Part shown: positions 36,437 to 46,400 of the stretch, one piece after another | How positions within the stretch are numbered: the stretch's first letter is position 1 | How the letters are laid out: each line of letters begins with the position of its first letter | Assembly (NCBI GenBank): GCA_007121455.1 | Contig: SKKN01000016.1 | Span: 87,603 to 151,602 of the forward strand | Direction of reading: 5' to 3' | Length of the DNA: 64,000 nt | Origin: Gemmatimonadota bacterium | GTDB lineage: Bacteria > Gemmatimonadota > Gemmatimonadetes > Longimicrobiales > Gaopeijiaceae | Position numbers and translations under genes: made by a program | The notes under the pieces: model-generated | What the model saw: the letters and a program-made list of their open reading frames with translations, nothing else | What the model was told of the DNA's origin: nothing | The model's database searches: none

Positions 36437-36880
36437 CTACGTGGAGGGATCGGCGTGATGCCGCGTCCCGTCGGTGCTGCGTCCGTTGAGCCGAACGCCG
36501 ATCATATGTCCGGCCCAAGCCGCGGGAATCCAGAGGAGGAAGGCGAGGGCGAGATTCCCACCCGCGACCACTCTTCGGCCTTCGGACACGAGGAGGAGCG
36601 TCTCCAGGCTGAAGATGGAGAAGGTGGTCAGGCCGCCGCAGAGCCCCACCATGACGAAAGCTCGCACCTCGCGAGTGACGACCCATCGGCCCTCGGGTGC
36701 CGTGAGGGTTGCATATCCTCCAATCACGAAGGACCCGAGGACGTTCACCAACAGAGTCCCCCACGGGAAGGCGGCTCCTGGCAGGAAGAGCGTTCCGCGT
36801 GCGACGAGGTCTCGCGCGACGGCTCCGAGTGCGCTTCCACCCGCGACTGCGAGGTAGCTGCCGCGTCCCGGGCGGGTCAT
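36437..36880 (-). CDS. crcB: Fluoride channel CrcB/Fluc, subunit 2
   Basis: 147 residues and four membrane helices with Fluc motifs: GGSALGAVARDLV, FPWGTLLVNVLGSFVIGG and GLCGGLTTFSIFSLE. The Asn in LLVNVLGS and the TTFSIF Phe box line the ion pathway. Its ATG overlaps the stop of the other crcB by four bases. The C-terminus carries a hydrophilic 20-residue tail. It probably forms a heterodimeric antiparallel fluoride exporter with the upstream gene product. Confidence 0.92.
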   Translation of the reverse strand: MTRPGRGSYLAVAGGSALGAVARDLVARGTLFLPGAAFPWGTLLVNVLGSFVIGGYATLTAPEGRWVVTREVRAFVMVGLCGGLTTFSIFSLETLLLVSEGRRVVAGGNLALAFLLWIPAAWAGHMIGVRLNGRSTDGTRHHADPST

Positions 36881-37275
36881 CCGCCTGCCGCCGCGCGAAC
36901 GCCTCCGAATCCGAGGCCGACCCCCAGAAGACAGAGGAGGAAGGAGATGGCGATGTTCAAGCCGGCCGCTCCCCACCGCTTCTCCTTCATGAGTTCGAGG
37001 CTCTGGAGGCTGAACGAAGACACCGTCGTGTAGCTTCCCAGCATCCCTACGGCCGCAAAGGCCCAGAGCGCCTCGAGGCGAGGTGAAGGGCTCAACGTCC
37101 CGATCCCTGCGGCGAGCGCTCCGAGGAAACACGCGCCGGAGACGTTGACTGCGATCGTGCCCCAGGGGAAGCCCTCTCCCCATTGTTCCGCCGCGAACTG
37201 GGTCAGTCCGAAGCGGCCGGCTCCTCCGACCGCTCCCCCGGCGGCGACGAGGGCGAGCTCGACCGCGAGGCCCAC
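36877..37275 (-). CDS. crcB: Fluoride channel CrcB/Fluc, subunit 1
   Basis: 132 residues and four helices: GAVGGAGRFGLTQF, FPWGTIAVNVSGACFLGAL and GMLGSYTTVSSFSLQ. The last is a slightly altered Phe box (TTVSSFS). The GTG start at 37275 is 18 bases after the DUF4399 stop. Because the upstream gene is so close, there is no room for a fluoride riboswitch directly in front. Confidence 0.9.
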   Translation of the reverse strand: MGLAVELALVAAGGAVGGAGRFGLTQFAAEQWGEGFPWGTIAVNVSGACFLGALAAGIGTLSPSPRLEALWAFAAVGMLGSYTTVSSFSLQSLELMKEKRWGAAGLNIAISFLLCLLGVGLGFGGVRAAAGG

Positions 37276-37293
37276 GCTACCGTTCAGGTGACG

Positions 37294-37743
37294 TCATCCG
37301 TCCGGAGCGTCCGGCGAGACGACCGTGAAGTGGATCGTATCCACTGCGGGCGGAGAGAGCGGAACGTGGCCCCAATCTGCGATCACTGCGATCAAGCGAT
37401 TCTCACCCGGCTCCAGGTCCCGGACCTCGAATTCGGTCTGTCCCCGGCCGAGGTGGAGGATTCCCGGAGTGCCGTCCGGAATCGTGTCGCTGAATGGAGT
37501 CAGGTCGGTATTCACGAAGAGGTGGTGATGACCTGTGCCATCCTCATGGACATCTGCGGCGGTAATCTCCACCCCACTCGCTCCGAGGACCACGTCCACA
37601 TGGGGGCCGGTCACGGTGTCTCCCTCGGCGGGTTGGATGAACCAGACGCGGACGGGTTCGTCCTCCGCCTGGTCGCATCCCCCGAGGGTGACGGCCAGGC
37701 CGAGAGCGAAAAAAGGTAGGGTGGACATGAGCTTTTTATGCAT
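37294..37743 (-). CDS. DUF4399 lipoprotein
   Basis: 149 residues with lipobox VTLGGC. The mature region shows the DUF4399 pattern: VWFIQPAEGDTVTGPHVDVVLG, EDGTGHHHLFVN and ENRLIAVIADWGHVPLSPP. The central HHHLF cluster may bind a metal. GAGAGGTGCCCG precedes the ATG at 37743. The family has no settled function. It is upstream of and probably cotranscribed with the crcB pair. Confidence 0.82.
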   Translation of the reverse strand: MHKKLMSTLPFFALGLAVTLGGCDQAEDEPVRVWFIQPAEGDTVTGPHVDVVLGASGVEITAADVHEDGTGHHHLFVNTDLTPFSDTIPDGTPGILHLGRGQTEFEVRDLEPGENRLIAVIADWGHVPLSPPAVDTIHFTVVSPDAPDG

Positions 37744-37961
37744 CGGGCACCTCTCTCGCATCAAGAGGACCTCGGGCGGTCCTCCGTCTCTCCGAACATG
37801 TGCCCCTCGAAGAGGGGCGGGGCATCGTGCGAAGCAACGTTGCCCTAACGGGGTGGGTCGACGCAAGCTGTAGCGTTCGCAGAAGGTGCCCCCCCGGGGA
37901 AGAGAAGGGACGGATCGAGCCGGGAATTCGTGGGGGAACTCGAGAAGAAAAGGAGACGGCG

Positions 37962-38441
37962 GTGATCTGGAAGGCACTTGAACGATACCGGGACCATGGA
38001 CTGCTGGTCCTTCGTGTGGGGTTCGGACTCGGGTTCATCTGGTACCATGGGTGGGGAAAGATCACCGGTGGACCGGAGCGGTGGGCCGCGCTCGGTGGAT
38101 CGATGGAGTACCTGGGCATCACCTTCGCCCCGGTGTTCTGGGGACTCATGGCATCCATGGCGGAAACCGTAGGTGCCCTGTGCATCGTGCTGGGACTCTT
38201 CTTTCGACCGGCCGCCCTCGTGCTCGCCTTCGTGATGGTGATGGCGACGGTGAACCATCACGTGACCGGGCAGGGCACGCCGGCTCACTCGTTCAAGAAC
38301 ATCTGGTTGTTCGTCGGTCTCATGGCCATCGGCCCCGGCCGCTTCAGCCTGGATCACATTCGGGAACGGCGCCGCGCAGCAAAGCACGGGGCGGACTCCA
38401 CCGCACCCTCCGCGGATCCGGAAGTGGGGGCGAGGCCGTGA
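37962..38441 (+). CDS. DoxX family membrane protein
   Basis: 159 residues and four membrane helices. DoxX features include LLVLRVGFGLGFIWYHGWGKITGGPERWAAL, EYLGITFAPVFWG and AETVGALCIVLGLFFRPAALVL. The GTG at 37962 is preceded by AAAGGAGA. DoxX proteins are linked to redox or sulfur metabolism or membrane integrity, and no specific role can be assigned here. It is divergent from the DUF4399 gene. Confidence 0.85.
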   Translation: MIWKALERYRDHGLLVLRVGFGLGFIWYHGWGKITGGPERWAALGGSMEYLGITFAPVFWGLMASMAETVGALCIVLGLFFRPAALVLAFVMVMATVNHHVTGQGTPAHSFKNIWLFVGLMAIGPGRFSLDHIRERRRAAKHGADSTAPSADPEVGARP

Positions 38442-38457
38442 TCGCTTTGACGCCGGA

Positions 38458-38492
38458 GGCCCCCCAGGCAGACCAGTGCGCCATGGGGGGCC
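38458..38492. terminator. Bidirectional hairpin between doxX-like and cold-shock genes
   Basis: GGCCCCCCA (38458-38466) pairs perfectly with TGGGGGGCC (38484-38492), with three further pairs inside. It lies 16 bases after the DoxX stop and 27 bases after the cold-shock stop on the other strand. No T tract is seen. Confidence 0.6.
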
Positions 38493-38519
38493 ATCTCGGT
38501 GGGTTGTGCCTCGGTCCGT

Positions 38520-38729
38520 CTATTCGACGCGGCTGACGTTTGCCGCCTTGGGTCCCTTGGCGTCTTCGACGATTTCGAACTCCACGCGGTCGCCTTCGGC
38601 AAGGGACTTGAAGCCCTCACCCTGAATTGCGGAGAAGTGCACGAAGCAGTCCTTCTCTCCTTCGTCAGGGGTGATGAAGCCGAAGCCTTTCGAGTCGTTG
38701 AACCACTTGACGGTTCCGCTGGTACGCAT
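38520..38729 (-). CDS. Cold-shock domain protein
   Basis: 69 residues. It has RNP1 (KGFGFITPD) and RNP2 (CFVHFSAI) motifs, the start [13 protein letters not shown] and the tail [22 protein letters not shown]. It is an OB-fold single-stranded nucleic-acid chaperone of the CspA group. AGGAGTGCGGT is close to the ATG at 38729; longer in-frame starts are not plausible. The 310-base leader upstream is typical of cold-shock mRNAs. Confidence 0.95.
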   Translation of the reverse strand: MRTSGTVKWFNDSKGFGFITPDEGEKDCFVHFSAIQGEGFKSLAEGDRVEFEIVEDAKGPKAANVSRVE

Positions 38730-39039
38730 ACCGCACTCCTGGTGTGCTGGACGGCGTCGAAGGCGGTGGTCCCGCCTCCTGCTCTCACCCGCCATCCGAT
38801 GTGTCTGGCGGGCTCGACCGCCCCCGCCTTGGCGTGCGCGTGCGACGTGTCGCCAAGCTCGAGAACTTCCTCTCGAACTCCCTGTCCACCGAGGCTGCTC
38901 TGCCTCGAAAGGTGCAGGTCCGCGCAGGGAAATCAGATAAATCCACTCCTGTAGCTTGAACCTCTTTCCGGGCGAGGGAAGTCCCGTCGGCCCGGAGCTC
39001 CTGCGTTTCGTCAGCCCTTCCGGCGGGCGCCGGGACGCC
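38730..39039 (-). promoter_or_regulatory. Leader and promoter region of the cold-shock gene
   Basis: 310 bases with no supported gene. On the minus strand TTTATC near 38940 and TTCAAG about 20 bases before it could be promoter elements, giving a 5' leader of about 200 bases, but this is a weak call. Confidence 0.35.
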
Positions 39040-40389
39040 TCAGATGCCCCCGCCGCCGCTTGAACTCCCGCTGGAACCTCCACTCGAATCCCCACGAGGC
39101 CGAGCGCGCCGGCCCGTGTCCTCCCGGTCCGATCCGCGATGGCCCTGCGGGCTTACCCGGCTGGGTTCGGAGGAGGTGGAAGGGGTCGTGCGAGGAGGCG
39201 GAGATGTGCGGGTGGCTCCGTCGGAGCCCCCGGACTGCGACGAGGAAGCGCCGCCTCTCGTATACCCTCGTCCCTGAATGACGCGGCCTCCACTCCGGGG
39301 CTGCACCGGCACGACCACGATCGGCCCCCTCCCTCTGAACCCTCCGGCGTACGGACTCCCGTAATAGATCCCGGAGTAGAACCCGGAATGGTAGAATGGA
39401 TCGTAGAAGAGCGGATCGTAGACGCGGCGGAGACCGAAGGGTCGGAAGGGGTTGAGCCGGTAGGACGGATACATGCGATGATCCGCGGCCCGCGCCTGCT
39501 GCCGTTCGACCGGCCGCTCACCGATCCGCTGCGCCCCGTCCACGAAGAACCGGTCCGGAAAGGAGACGGCGACCAGGACGTCGATCACGTCCTCCGAGAC
39601 GCCGCGCTCGTGCAGGTCGATGATCTCGTGGGACGAGAGGTCGAACATGCTTTCCGTCTCGAGAAGCAACACCTTCACCACTTCGTCGTCCACGTGTCGG
39701 ACCGCCTCTGCGATGTCGTCGAGATGCAGTGGGGCCGTCGCATGGATGCGGGCGGTGCGCGCAGCCATGGCTCGGTCGGCGGCGAACGGTGCGAGTCCGG
39801 CCTCACGAATCCGCTCCGGGCTGACCGGCTCGAGCCGCCTCACACCGGCACCGGTGTCCGCTCGGTCCCCGACCTGGACGGCCTGCACGTCGATCCAGTC
39901 CCCATCCGGCCCGAGGGCGTGGATTCCGGTCGTGATTCGCCGAACCTGCGCGCCGCACTCCACCTCGGAGCGGAGGAAGAGGCGTCTGCCGTCGTCGGAC
40001 CACCGCGCTTCCTCCCACCCCTCGCAGCCGGATTCACGCACGGGGTGCCGCTCGCCGTCGGTCCGCACGTCGTGCTCGGCGATCACCACACCGTCACGGA
40101 CCGTGGAAATGGTGGCTCCGAGCTCCCCTTCGAGCATCTCGACACAGACGAGGTCCGTCGTCGCCGGATCGTCGGCATCGATCGCCAGCGGGCTCCAGCA
40201 GCCGACCCAGGCCAGCCACCCCTCGTCCTGGACGGAAGACGACTCCGCCGGCTCCACGGTCTCCCCGCGCTCCACGTCTGCAGCCACGGGGGCCGTCGCC
40301 AGGAGCAGTCCGAGAATGCCCGCGAAGAGCGCCGGGGCCGCGAATCCGCCGTTCCAGCGGCGGGGGGCCGCTCTGGTCAACACACTCAT
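39040..40389 (-). CDS. Secreted protein with disordered Gly/Ser/Arg-rich tail, unknown
   Basis: 449 residues. A signal peptide (to about residue 38) is followed by a domain with conserved-looking cysteines ([32 protein letters not shown]). Then comes a helical part ([22 protein letters not shown] ... ISSHEII-like region near 250-285), a Tyr/Phe/Pro-rich segment ([17 protein letters not shown]) and a low-complexity tail ending in a poly-Ser/Gly run. The Cys-rich region may be a lipocalin-type fold. AGGAGTCGAAC precedes the ATG. It is 31 bases from the barrel gene upstream and probably cotranscribed with it. Confidence 0.65.
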   Translation of the reverse strand: MSVLTRAAPRRWNGGFAAPALFAGILGLLLATAPVAADVERGETVEPAESSSVQDEGWLAWVGCWSPLAIDADDPATTDLVCVEMLEGELGATISTVRDGVVIAEHDVRTDGERHPVRESGCEGWEEARWSDDGRRLFLRSEVECGAQVRRITTGIHALGPDGDWIDVQAVQVGDRADTGAGVRRLEPVSPERIREAGLAPFAADRAMAARTARIHATAPLHLDDIAEAVRHVDDEVVKVLLLETESMFDLSSHEIIDLHERGVSEDVIDVLVAVSFPDRFFVDGAQRIGERPVERQQARAADHRMYPSYRLNPFRPFGLRRVYDPLFYDPFYHSGFYSGIYYGSPYAGGFRGRGPIVVVPVQPRSGGRVIQGRGYTRGGASSSQSGGSDGATRTSPPPRTTPSTSSEPSRVSPQGHRGSDREDTGRRARPRGDSSGGSSGSSSGGGGI

Positions 40390-40420
40390 GTTCGACTCCT
40401 CTATCGAGGTGATCCGGTCC

Positions 40421-41284
40421 TCAGAACCGGACCGTAAGTCCCACAGTGGCCTTCAGGCCACTCAAGTCGATCGGGTCGAAGCTCAGGAAGTCACTTCCCA
40501 GATCTCCGGATGCCCATCGGTACCGAGCGTCCCCGGTCAGGAGGAGCCTCGGGTTCAACCGAATGTCGCCGCCCGCCATGACATGAAAGGTCCCTCCCCA
40601 GCCGGCGGAAGAAAACCGGTCCTCGAAGATCATCAGATCCTCGAAGTCCACGAACTCTCCTTCCTGCACGAGCTGATATTGGATCGCCCCGCCGCCGGCC
40701 CCGACGTAGGGAGCGAACGAGCGGGGGACCCATACGAAGCGCCCGACCGAATGTCCGCGCGGGGATAGGTACCCCTTCAGGCTCAATGTGATCGGGGTCG
40801 TGCGGAGATGTGTGTTCTGTTCGATCGGGAGCCCGGATTCATCCTCCCAGTCGCGGAACTCCGAGCGCTGGGATGCGCGTGAGTGACCCACGGAAAGCAC
40901 CCCCTCGAGCCGTTCGGTGATTTGGGCCCCGAGATCGGCCTGAAGGGCAAAGCCGTCGAAATTCTCCGAGTCCAGCGTCAACTCCTCCGAAAAGAAGTCG
41001 AAGATGTCACTCTCCCCTCGGCTCTGGAGCAGTCCCAGCCGAAGCCCGAGCGAAATGGCCGGCTGCTCGAAGAGGAAGTCCGGCTGAGACCCCTGTAGGT
41101 TCTCGGCTCGTGGTCGCTCGAAACCCAATTCGGTCTGTTGGGCTTCCAGCCCCATGCCCATCGGGACGGCGAGGAGCAGGACGATGCCAGACACCGGCAG
41201 GACCGCTGCCCTTCGGCGCCTCCCACCCCGTCGAGTGGAGTTGCCGTCCCCCCCGATCTCTTCAGGGGCGGTTCGTTCAGACAT
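40421..41284 (-). CDS. Outer-membrane beta-barrel protein
   Basis: 287 residues. A signal peptide (about residues 22-48, ending GLEAQQ) is followed by eight or so amphipathic strands. These include DFLFEQPAISLGLRLGLLQS, FAPYVGAGGGAIQYQLVQ and FHVMAGGDIRLNPRLLLTGDARYRW. The final strand ATVGLTVRF ends in Phe, as expected for BAM-dependent assembly. This is an OmpW/OprF-N-like porin-size barrel with no recognised ligand. The ATG at 41284 follows GGAGAATATCGG. Confidence 0.75.
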   Translation of the reverse strand: MSERTAPEEIGGDGNSTRRGGRRRRAAVLPVSGIVLLLAVPMGMGLEAQQTELGFERPRAENLQGSQPDFLFEQPAISLGLRLGLLQSRGESDIFDFFSEELTLDSENFDGFALQADLGAQITERLEGVLSVGHSRASQRSEFRDWEDESGLPIEQNTHLRTTPITLSLKGYLSPRGHSVGRFVWVPRSFAPYVGAGGGAIQYQLVQEGEFVDFEDLMIFEDRFSSAGWGGTFHVMAGGDIRLNPRLLLTGDARYRWASGDLGSDFLSFDPIDLSGLKATVGLTVRF

Positions 41285-41391
41285 CCGATATTCTCCGTGA
41301 AGGGAATGAATATCGTACGTTCCATCACACCTTCCGGTTCCCCCATCGGTCAAGAGTTCGCTTCCCTGGGCCGAGCCCCCTGGCCGCACGC

Positions 41392-41631
41392 TCAAGGAAG
41401 AAACCTCCGAACGAGGTTGACGAGGAGCGTGAGGACCACCGACGCGAGGATCATCGAAGTGATCGGAACGTAGGTCCGGCTTCGCTCCCCCTCGAAGCGC
41501 AGGTCACCGGGGAGTCGCCCGAACCAGTCGAGGCCCCCGCTCCACACGAGGATGCCGAAGAGGGCGAGTACCACTCCCACGCCGACGATCCAGGGCCCCA
41601 TACCCACCCAGCCCCCTCCGGAGATGGACAT
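41392..41631 (-). CDS. DUF2905 small membrane protein
   Basis: 79 residues with two membrane helices flanking the family's hallmark FGRLPGDLRFEGERSRTYVPITSMIL. Function unknown. It starts six bases after the serine hydrolase stop and is probably translated from the same mRNA. Confidence 0.88.
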   Translation of the reverse strand: MSISGGGWVGMGPWIVGVGVVLALFGILVWSGGLDWFGRLPGDLRFEGERSRTYVPITSMILASVVLTLLVNLVRRFLP

Positions 41632-41637
41632 TGTGCG

Positions 41638-43182
41638 CTACTGGTCCGGGGAGCGGACGAGAAGCACCGGAGAGGAAAGAGCGAAGTGGCTCCGACCCTC
41701 CCCCCATCCGAGAGCACTGGCGAACCCGACCAGTTCCTCGTCCTGCTCCTGGAGGTGCAGATGCACCAGGTGGGGCCGGGTGAGCGCGTCTGGGGTGGGG
41801 ATGACGCCTGGGAATTGCCCGGTCAGCACCCCGTTTCGGAACTGGATCCCGCTCACCGGTACCTCGTCGTGCTCGGAGATCCGAACGAAGACCTCCCCCT
41901 CCGGGGCCACCTCCAACCGGATCGGCACGGGCCGCTCCCACGTCTCGATCTCCCCTTTCCACGATCCGACGATGGGCGCGGGCGAGCGCGGGTGGAGGGT
42001 CGCAGGAGGATTCCGCGCGCCCGCAGCTTCCCGCATCCGTTCGATGAACCTGGGCAGTACCGCGCCAGTGATGGCATCGGCGATCCGGCCCGTGGCGGGG
42101 TTCGCACTGTTCGACAGCACCACGACCACGACCTCCTCCTCCGGATAGAGGCGGAGCACCGTGCTCACACCCGGCATCCCTCCCGTGTGCTCCACGCGGA
42201 GATAGCCGTAATCGTCCTCGCGGATGGACCACCCGAGGCCGTACCCGGATCCATCATCGGGCGTGTGCCGCCGGCGCATCTTCTTCCGGGTCCCGTCCGG
42301 GAGGAGGGGGCCGCCGGTGACCACCTCCCCGTCCAGGTGGAAGAGGCCGAAGCGGAGCAGGTCGGACGCGCTCGCGTACACTGCCGATGCCCCTCGGTGG
42401 TCGAAGTCGTAGAAAGGCAGGGGCTCTCCATCGTCTCCGTATCGCACCGCCGCTTCGGACGTGCTCGCGGCGTCCGTACCGACGAAGCTTCCGTGCATGC
42501 CGAGCGGTCCGAAGATCTCTGAGGCGAGAAAGTCTCCGTAGCTCAGGCCCGAGATCGTCTCGATCATATGATCGAGGAGGCCGTACCCGAGGTTGGCGTA
42601 GGTATACGCTTCCCCTGGGCGGGTGATCTGGACCCCGTAGCGAGCGATCGTTTCGTGCATGGGGGGCGGCTCCGACGCATCGCCGTCGTAGAAGAAGTGG
42701 TGATGGAGGGGAAGGCCCCCCGTATGCGCCAGCAAGTGCTCCACCGTCACGTCCGAGGGCCCGCCGCCGATCGCCCGGATCTCGGATCCGGCCAGGTACC
42801 GGTTTGCAGGCGAGCCCAGCTCCAGGCGCCTCTGCTTCGCGAGGAGCATCACCGCCGTTGCCGTGATCGGTTTCGTGACCGAGGCGATGGAGAAAGGTGT
42901 GTGCTCCGTCGCCCTCATCCACCGCTCCCGGTCGGCCCAGCCGAAGCCTTCTTCCCACAGCACCTCGCCCCGGTGTGCCAGCGCAACCGCGACCGACGGG
43001 ATCTCGAACTCCCGCATGAGGTCCTCGATGTAGTCGCGCAGAGGCTCGAAGTCCCGAGGGATGGGCGTCTGCCCGGAAGCTCCCGCGGGGATGAGGAGGA
43101 GGCAGAGTAGGAGCAAAGCGGCGAACGAATACCAGCCGAGCACCTTGCCCCTCGTCCGCCCCTTAGCGTCTCGGGGGATCAT
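41638..43182 (-). CDS. Secreted serine hydrolase, beta-lactamase/class C family
   Basis: 514 residues. A signal peptide (about residues 14-38) precedes the penicillin-binding fold: the active-site SVTK (SIASVTKPITATAVM), the YAN tyrosine motif (YANLGYGLLDHMI) and a late HTGGMPGVS box that replaces KTG. A C-terminal extension of about 110 residues follows. Such proteins are esterases, D-aminopeptidases or beta-lactamase-like hydrolases, and specificity cannot be told. The start at 43182 has AAGGA upstream; in-frame starts extend to 43218. Confidence 0.85.
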   Translation of the reverse strand: MIPRDAKGRTRGKVLGWYSFAALLLLCLLLIPAGASGQTPIPRDFEPLRDYIEDLMREFEIPSVAVALAHRGEVLWEEGFGWADRERWMRATEHTPFSIASVTKPITATAVMLLAKQRRLELGSPANRYLAGSEIRAIGGGPSDVTVEHLLAHTGGLPLHHHFFYDGDASEPPPMHETIARYGVQITRPGEAYTYANLGYGLLDHMIETISGLSYGDFLASEIFGPLGMHGSFVGTDAASTSEAAVRYGDDGEPLPFYDFDHRGASAVYASASDLLRFGLFHLDGEVVTGGPLLPDGTRKKMRRRHTPDDGSGYGLGWSIREDDYGYLRVEHTGGMPGVSTVLRLYPEEEVVVVVLSNSANPATGRIADAITGAVLPRFIERMREAAGARNPPATLHPRSPAPIVGSWKGEIETWERPVPIRLEVAPEGEVFVRISEHDEVPVSGIQFRNGVLTGQFPGVIPTPDALTRPHLVHLHLQEQDEELVGFASALGWGEGRSHFALSSPVLLVRSPDQ

Positions 43183-43218
43183 TTGCAAGTCCTTCGGTTG
43201 CATCGTTGGGAAGGGCAC

Positions 43219-43446
43219 CGTGTGAACGAGAATTGGAGGAGTAACGCCCTGCGGGCCGCACGACGTCCTCCACTTCTACATCAGTGGATGTCCAGGAGGT
43301 TCACGAGATTCACCCGATTTGCCGCACAAAGCTTTCTTCTACCATCACATTCTCGAAAAAGTCCGGATTGGCGCAACCGGGTCGGGCGGCACGGTTCGAG
43401 ATGCACCGGGGCTGTTCCCGAGCGGCCGGAGGCGTAGCTTTCCAGG
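43219..43446. other. Divergent intergenic region before the SusC gene
   Basis: A 228-base region between the hydrolase and SusC genes. I see no coding sequence or PHO box. It presumably holds two divergent promoters. Confidence 0.5.
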
Positions 43447-46400
43447 ATGGTTTTTCGGATCTTCGCGCCGGCCCGTTCCTGGCACCGTTTCTTTTATCGG
43501 GCCCGAGCCGTTGCGTTCCTTCCCGGACTCATCGGCCTCCTTGCCTTTCCGACAGCGAGTCTCGCACAGGATGCCAGGATCACCGGCTCAGTGCGGGGTT
43601 CCGGCTCCGCGCCGGTAGCGGGCGCCGCCATCGAGCTGGATCCTCTCGGCCTCACGACTGTGACCGATCGCGGCGGTCGGTACACGATCACCGTCCCGCC
43701 GGACCGGGTTCGCGGGCAGGAGGTAGTGCTGCGGATCTCGTCCATCGGATACCGCACGGTGGAGCGGAGGCTCCTCCTCGTGGAGGGAGAGCACCGGGAG
43801 GAGGTCGTCCTCGGAGAGGAGGTGCTGAATCTGGATGAAGTGCTGGTCACGGGGACGGCCGGGCGCCGTGAAAGGCGGGCGCAGCCCGCAGTGATCGGAG
43901 GGATCGACGCTGCTGCGTTGAGCGAAGCGGCTCCGGTGAACAGCGTTTTCAACCTGCTCCAATCCCGGTTGCCGGGCGTCACCGTGCAGCAGCGGAGCGG
44001 GACCACGGGGACGGGCCAGGTCATCCGGATCCGAGGCCGCTCCTCCGTCGCCCTCTCGAACGAGCCGCTCGTATTCATCGATGGGGTGCGGATGGACGCC
44101 CGTGGCCGGGAGTTCTTCTTCGTCGGAGGACAGGCCGGAAGCCGCTTGAACGACCTCCGGCTCGAGGATATCGAACGAGTGGAGGTTGCGAAGGGTCCGG
44201 CGGCGGCGACCCTCTACGGGGCCGACGCCTCTGCGGGTGTCGTGCAGATCTTCACGAAGCGTGGCCGCGCGGAGGAACCGTTCACGCAGGTGGTCTCGTG
44301 GGAGCATGGCCGACTCGACGCGGACTTCACCCCCCCGGACAACTGGGCGACGTGCATGCGTGAGCACATCGACGAGGGTCGTCCGCTATGTCACGGAGTC
44401 GAGCCGGGAGCGGCGGTTCGGGACAACCCCCTTGCTCGAGCCGGGGTTCTGAGATCCGGCCGGAGCAGCTCACTCGACTGGTCCATCCGGGGGGGGGGTG
44501 CCCGCTTCGGCTCCTTCGCCTCGGTCGGCATGGACCGGGAAGAGGGAACCCTTCCCAACAACGAGATGGAGCGGATTTCCGGACGGGTGAACTTCGACTT
44601 CTTCGCCTCGGACGCGCTCCATCTGGATTTCGGGTTCGGGCTCGGGCGCAGTCGGGTCCGCCTTCCTCACAACGACAACAACGTGCTGGGCTATCTTGGA
44701 GGGGGCCTGCTCGGGAATCCATTGACGGTCGGCTTCACCGTGAACGACGGGTGGTTCGCGGGAGGGAGGCAAGTGGAGGCGATCTCCCGCATCGAAACGG
44801 TCGACACGTCGCTGCGGGTGCAACCGAGGATCACGGCGGCCTATACGCCGGCACCATGGTTCACGAACCGCCTCACGCTCGGCGCGGACCTCACACGGAC
44901 CGAAGCCCGTTCTTTCTTCCCGCGAAACGATCGGCATTGGTATCCGGATGAGGAGCGGAACTCCGGCCGGATCACCCAGCTCCGCGAGAACCGCAATCAG
45001 CTTTCCCTGGACTACCTGGGGACGCTCTCCTGGAGCCCGACGCCGTGGGTGACAGTGGACCAGTCGGTCGGCGCCCAGATCCAGACGCTTACCACGGATC
45101 TCACATCCGCGACGGGGATCGGCCTCAGCTCGAACCGGGTCCGAGCGGTCGACGCGGCGGCGCGCCGGACGGGGGGGCAGAGCTTCGAGGAGGAGCGGCA
45201 GGTAGGGGGGCTGGGTCAGCTTCAGTTGACGTTCTGGGACCGTCTCTTCGTCCAGGGGGCGGTCCGGGTGGACCGGCACTCGGCGTTCGGCACCGAGGCG
45301 GACCCCTTCGTGAGTCCTCGGGTCGGGGCGTCGTACGTCGTTTCGGACGAGCCGCTTTTTCGGAGGTGGGTTCCCCGGACATGGATCTCCGACCTGCGGC
45401 TTCGGGCCGCGTATGGAGCTACGGGCAGATCCCCTGCATCGAGCACCCGGGCGACCTATGTGCCGGAGCCTTTTGCGCTCGCTCCCGAGCGTGTGGGGGC
45501 CGGTGTGGTTCCACGAAGCCCGGGCAATCCGGACCTTCGGCCCGAACGGGGAACCGAGCTGGAGGTCGGAGGGGACGTAGCGTTGATCGGGCGGCGCGTC
45601 GGCCTCGAGGTCACGTACTTCCGGAAGCGATCCTGGGACCTGCTCCTGGAGAGGGCGCTTTCCCCCTCCCTCGGCTTCTCAGAGAGTCCCCTCACGAACG
45701 TCGGACGGGTATCCAACTGGGGCTACGAGGTGGCTGCCGATCTCCGGCTGGTGTCGAGCCCGGACATCGAGTGGGACGTGCGGGCCGGTTTCAGCACGCT
45801 CACCAACCGAGTCCTCGATATGGGGGATGTGCCCCCTTTCGGAAACCGGAACTGGGTCATATCCGGCTTCCCGGTCCTGGGGTATCACGGATTCCGAATC
45901 CATGAAGTCGACGTGGAGGGCCAGCGGGTCACGGTCTCCGACCAGATGGAGTTCCTCGGAAACCCACCCGAGCTTCCCGGGCGGGAAGCGACCCTTTCGA
46001 GCACCGCCATGGTGTTCGGCGCGCTGAGTCTCGACCTCCACTTCGACTACCGAGGGAACGTACACCTCTACAACTCCACGGATGAGTGGCGCGAGCGGGT
46101 GCAGGGCGTCGGTGAGCGGTCCGTCCGCCGCGCCGCGCTCGCCCCCGAAGACCGTCTGAGTCGCTTCGGCCCCCATTTCACCGAAAGTGGCGCATTCGTG
46201 CCCGCGGACCTCATCTGGGATCCGTACGTGGAGCCCGCAGACTTCCTCCGGTTTCGGGAGGCATCGATCAGCTATCGATTTCCAGCGACCCTGCTGCGGG
46301 AGCACCTGCCGGTCGAAGGTGCCCGAATCACCCTCGCGGCTCGGAACCTGGCGGTCTGGACGAAGTCCGATTTCGTCGGGTTCGATCCCGAGTCCAGTTA

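Noticed and set aside
37276..37293. Fluoride riboswitch before the first crcB gene
   Set aside because: Only 18 bases separate it from the upstream stop codon, too short for the riboswitch fold.
39040..39130. Gly/Ser-rich run that looks like a simple-sequence repeat
   Set aside because: It is the low-complexity tail of a secreted protein, with no repeated unit at the DNA level.
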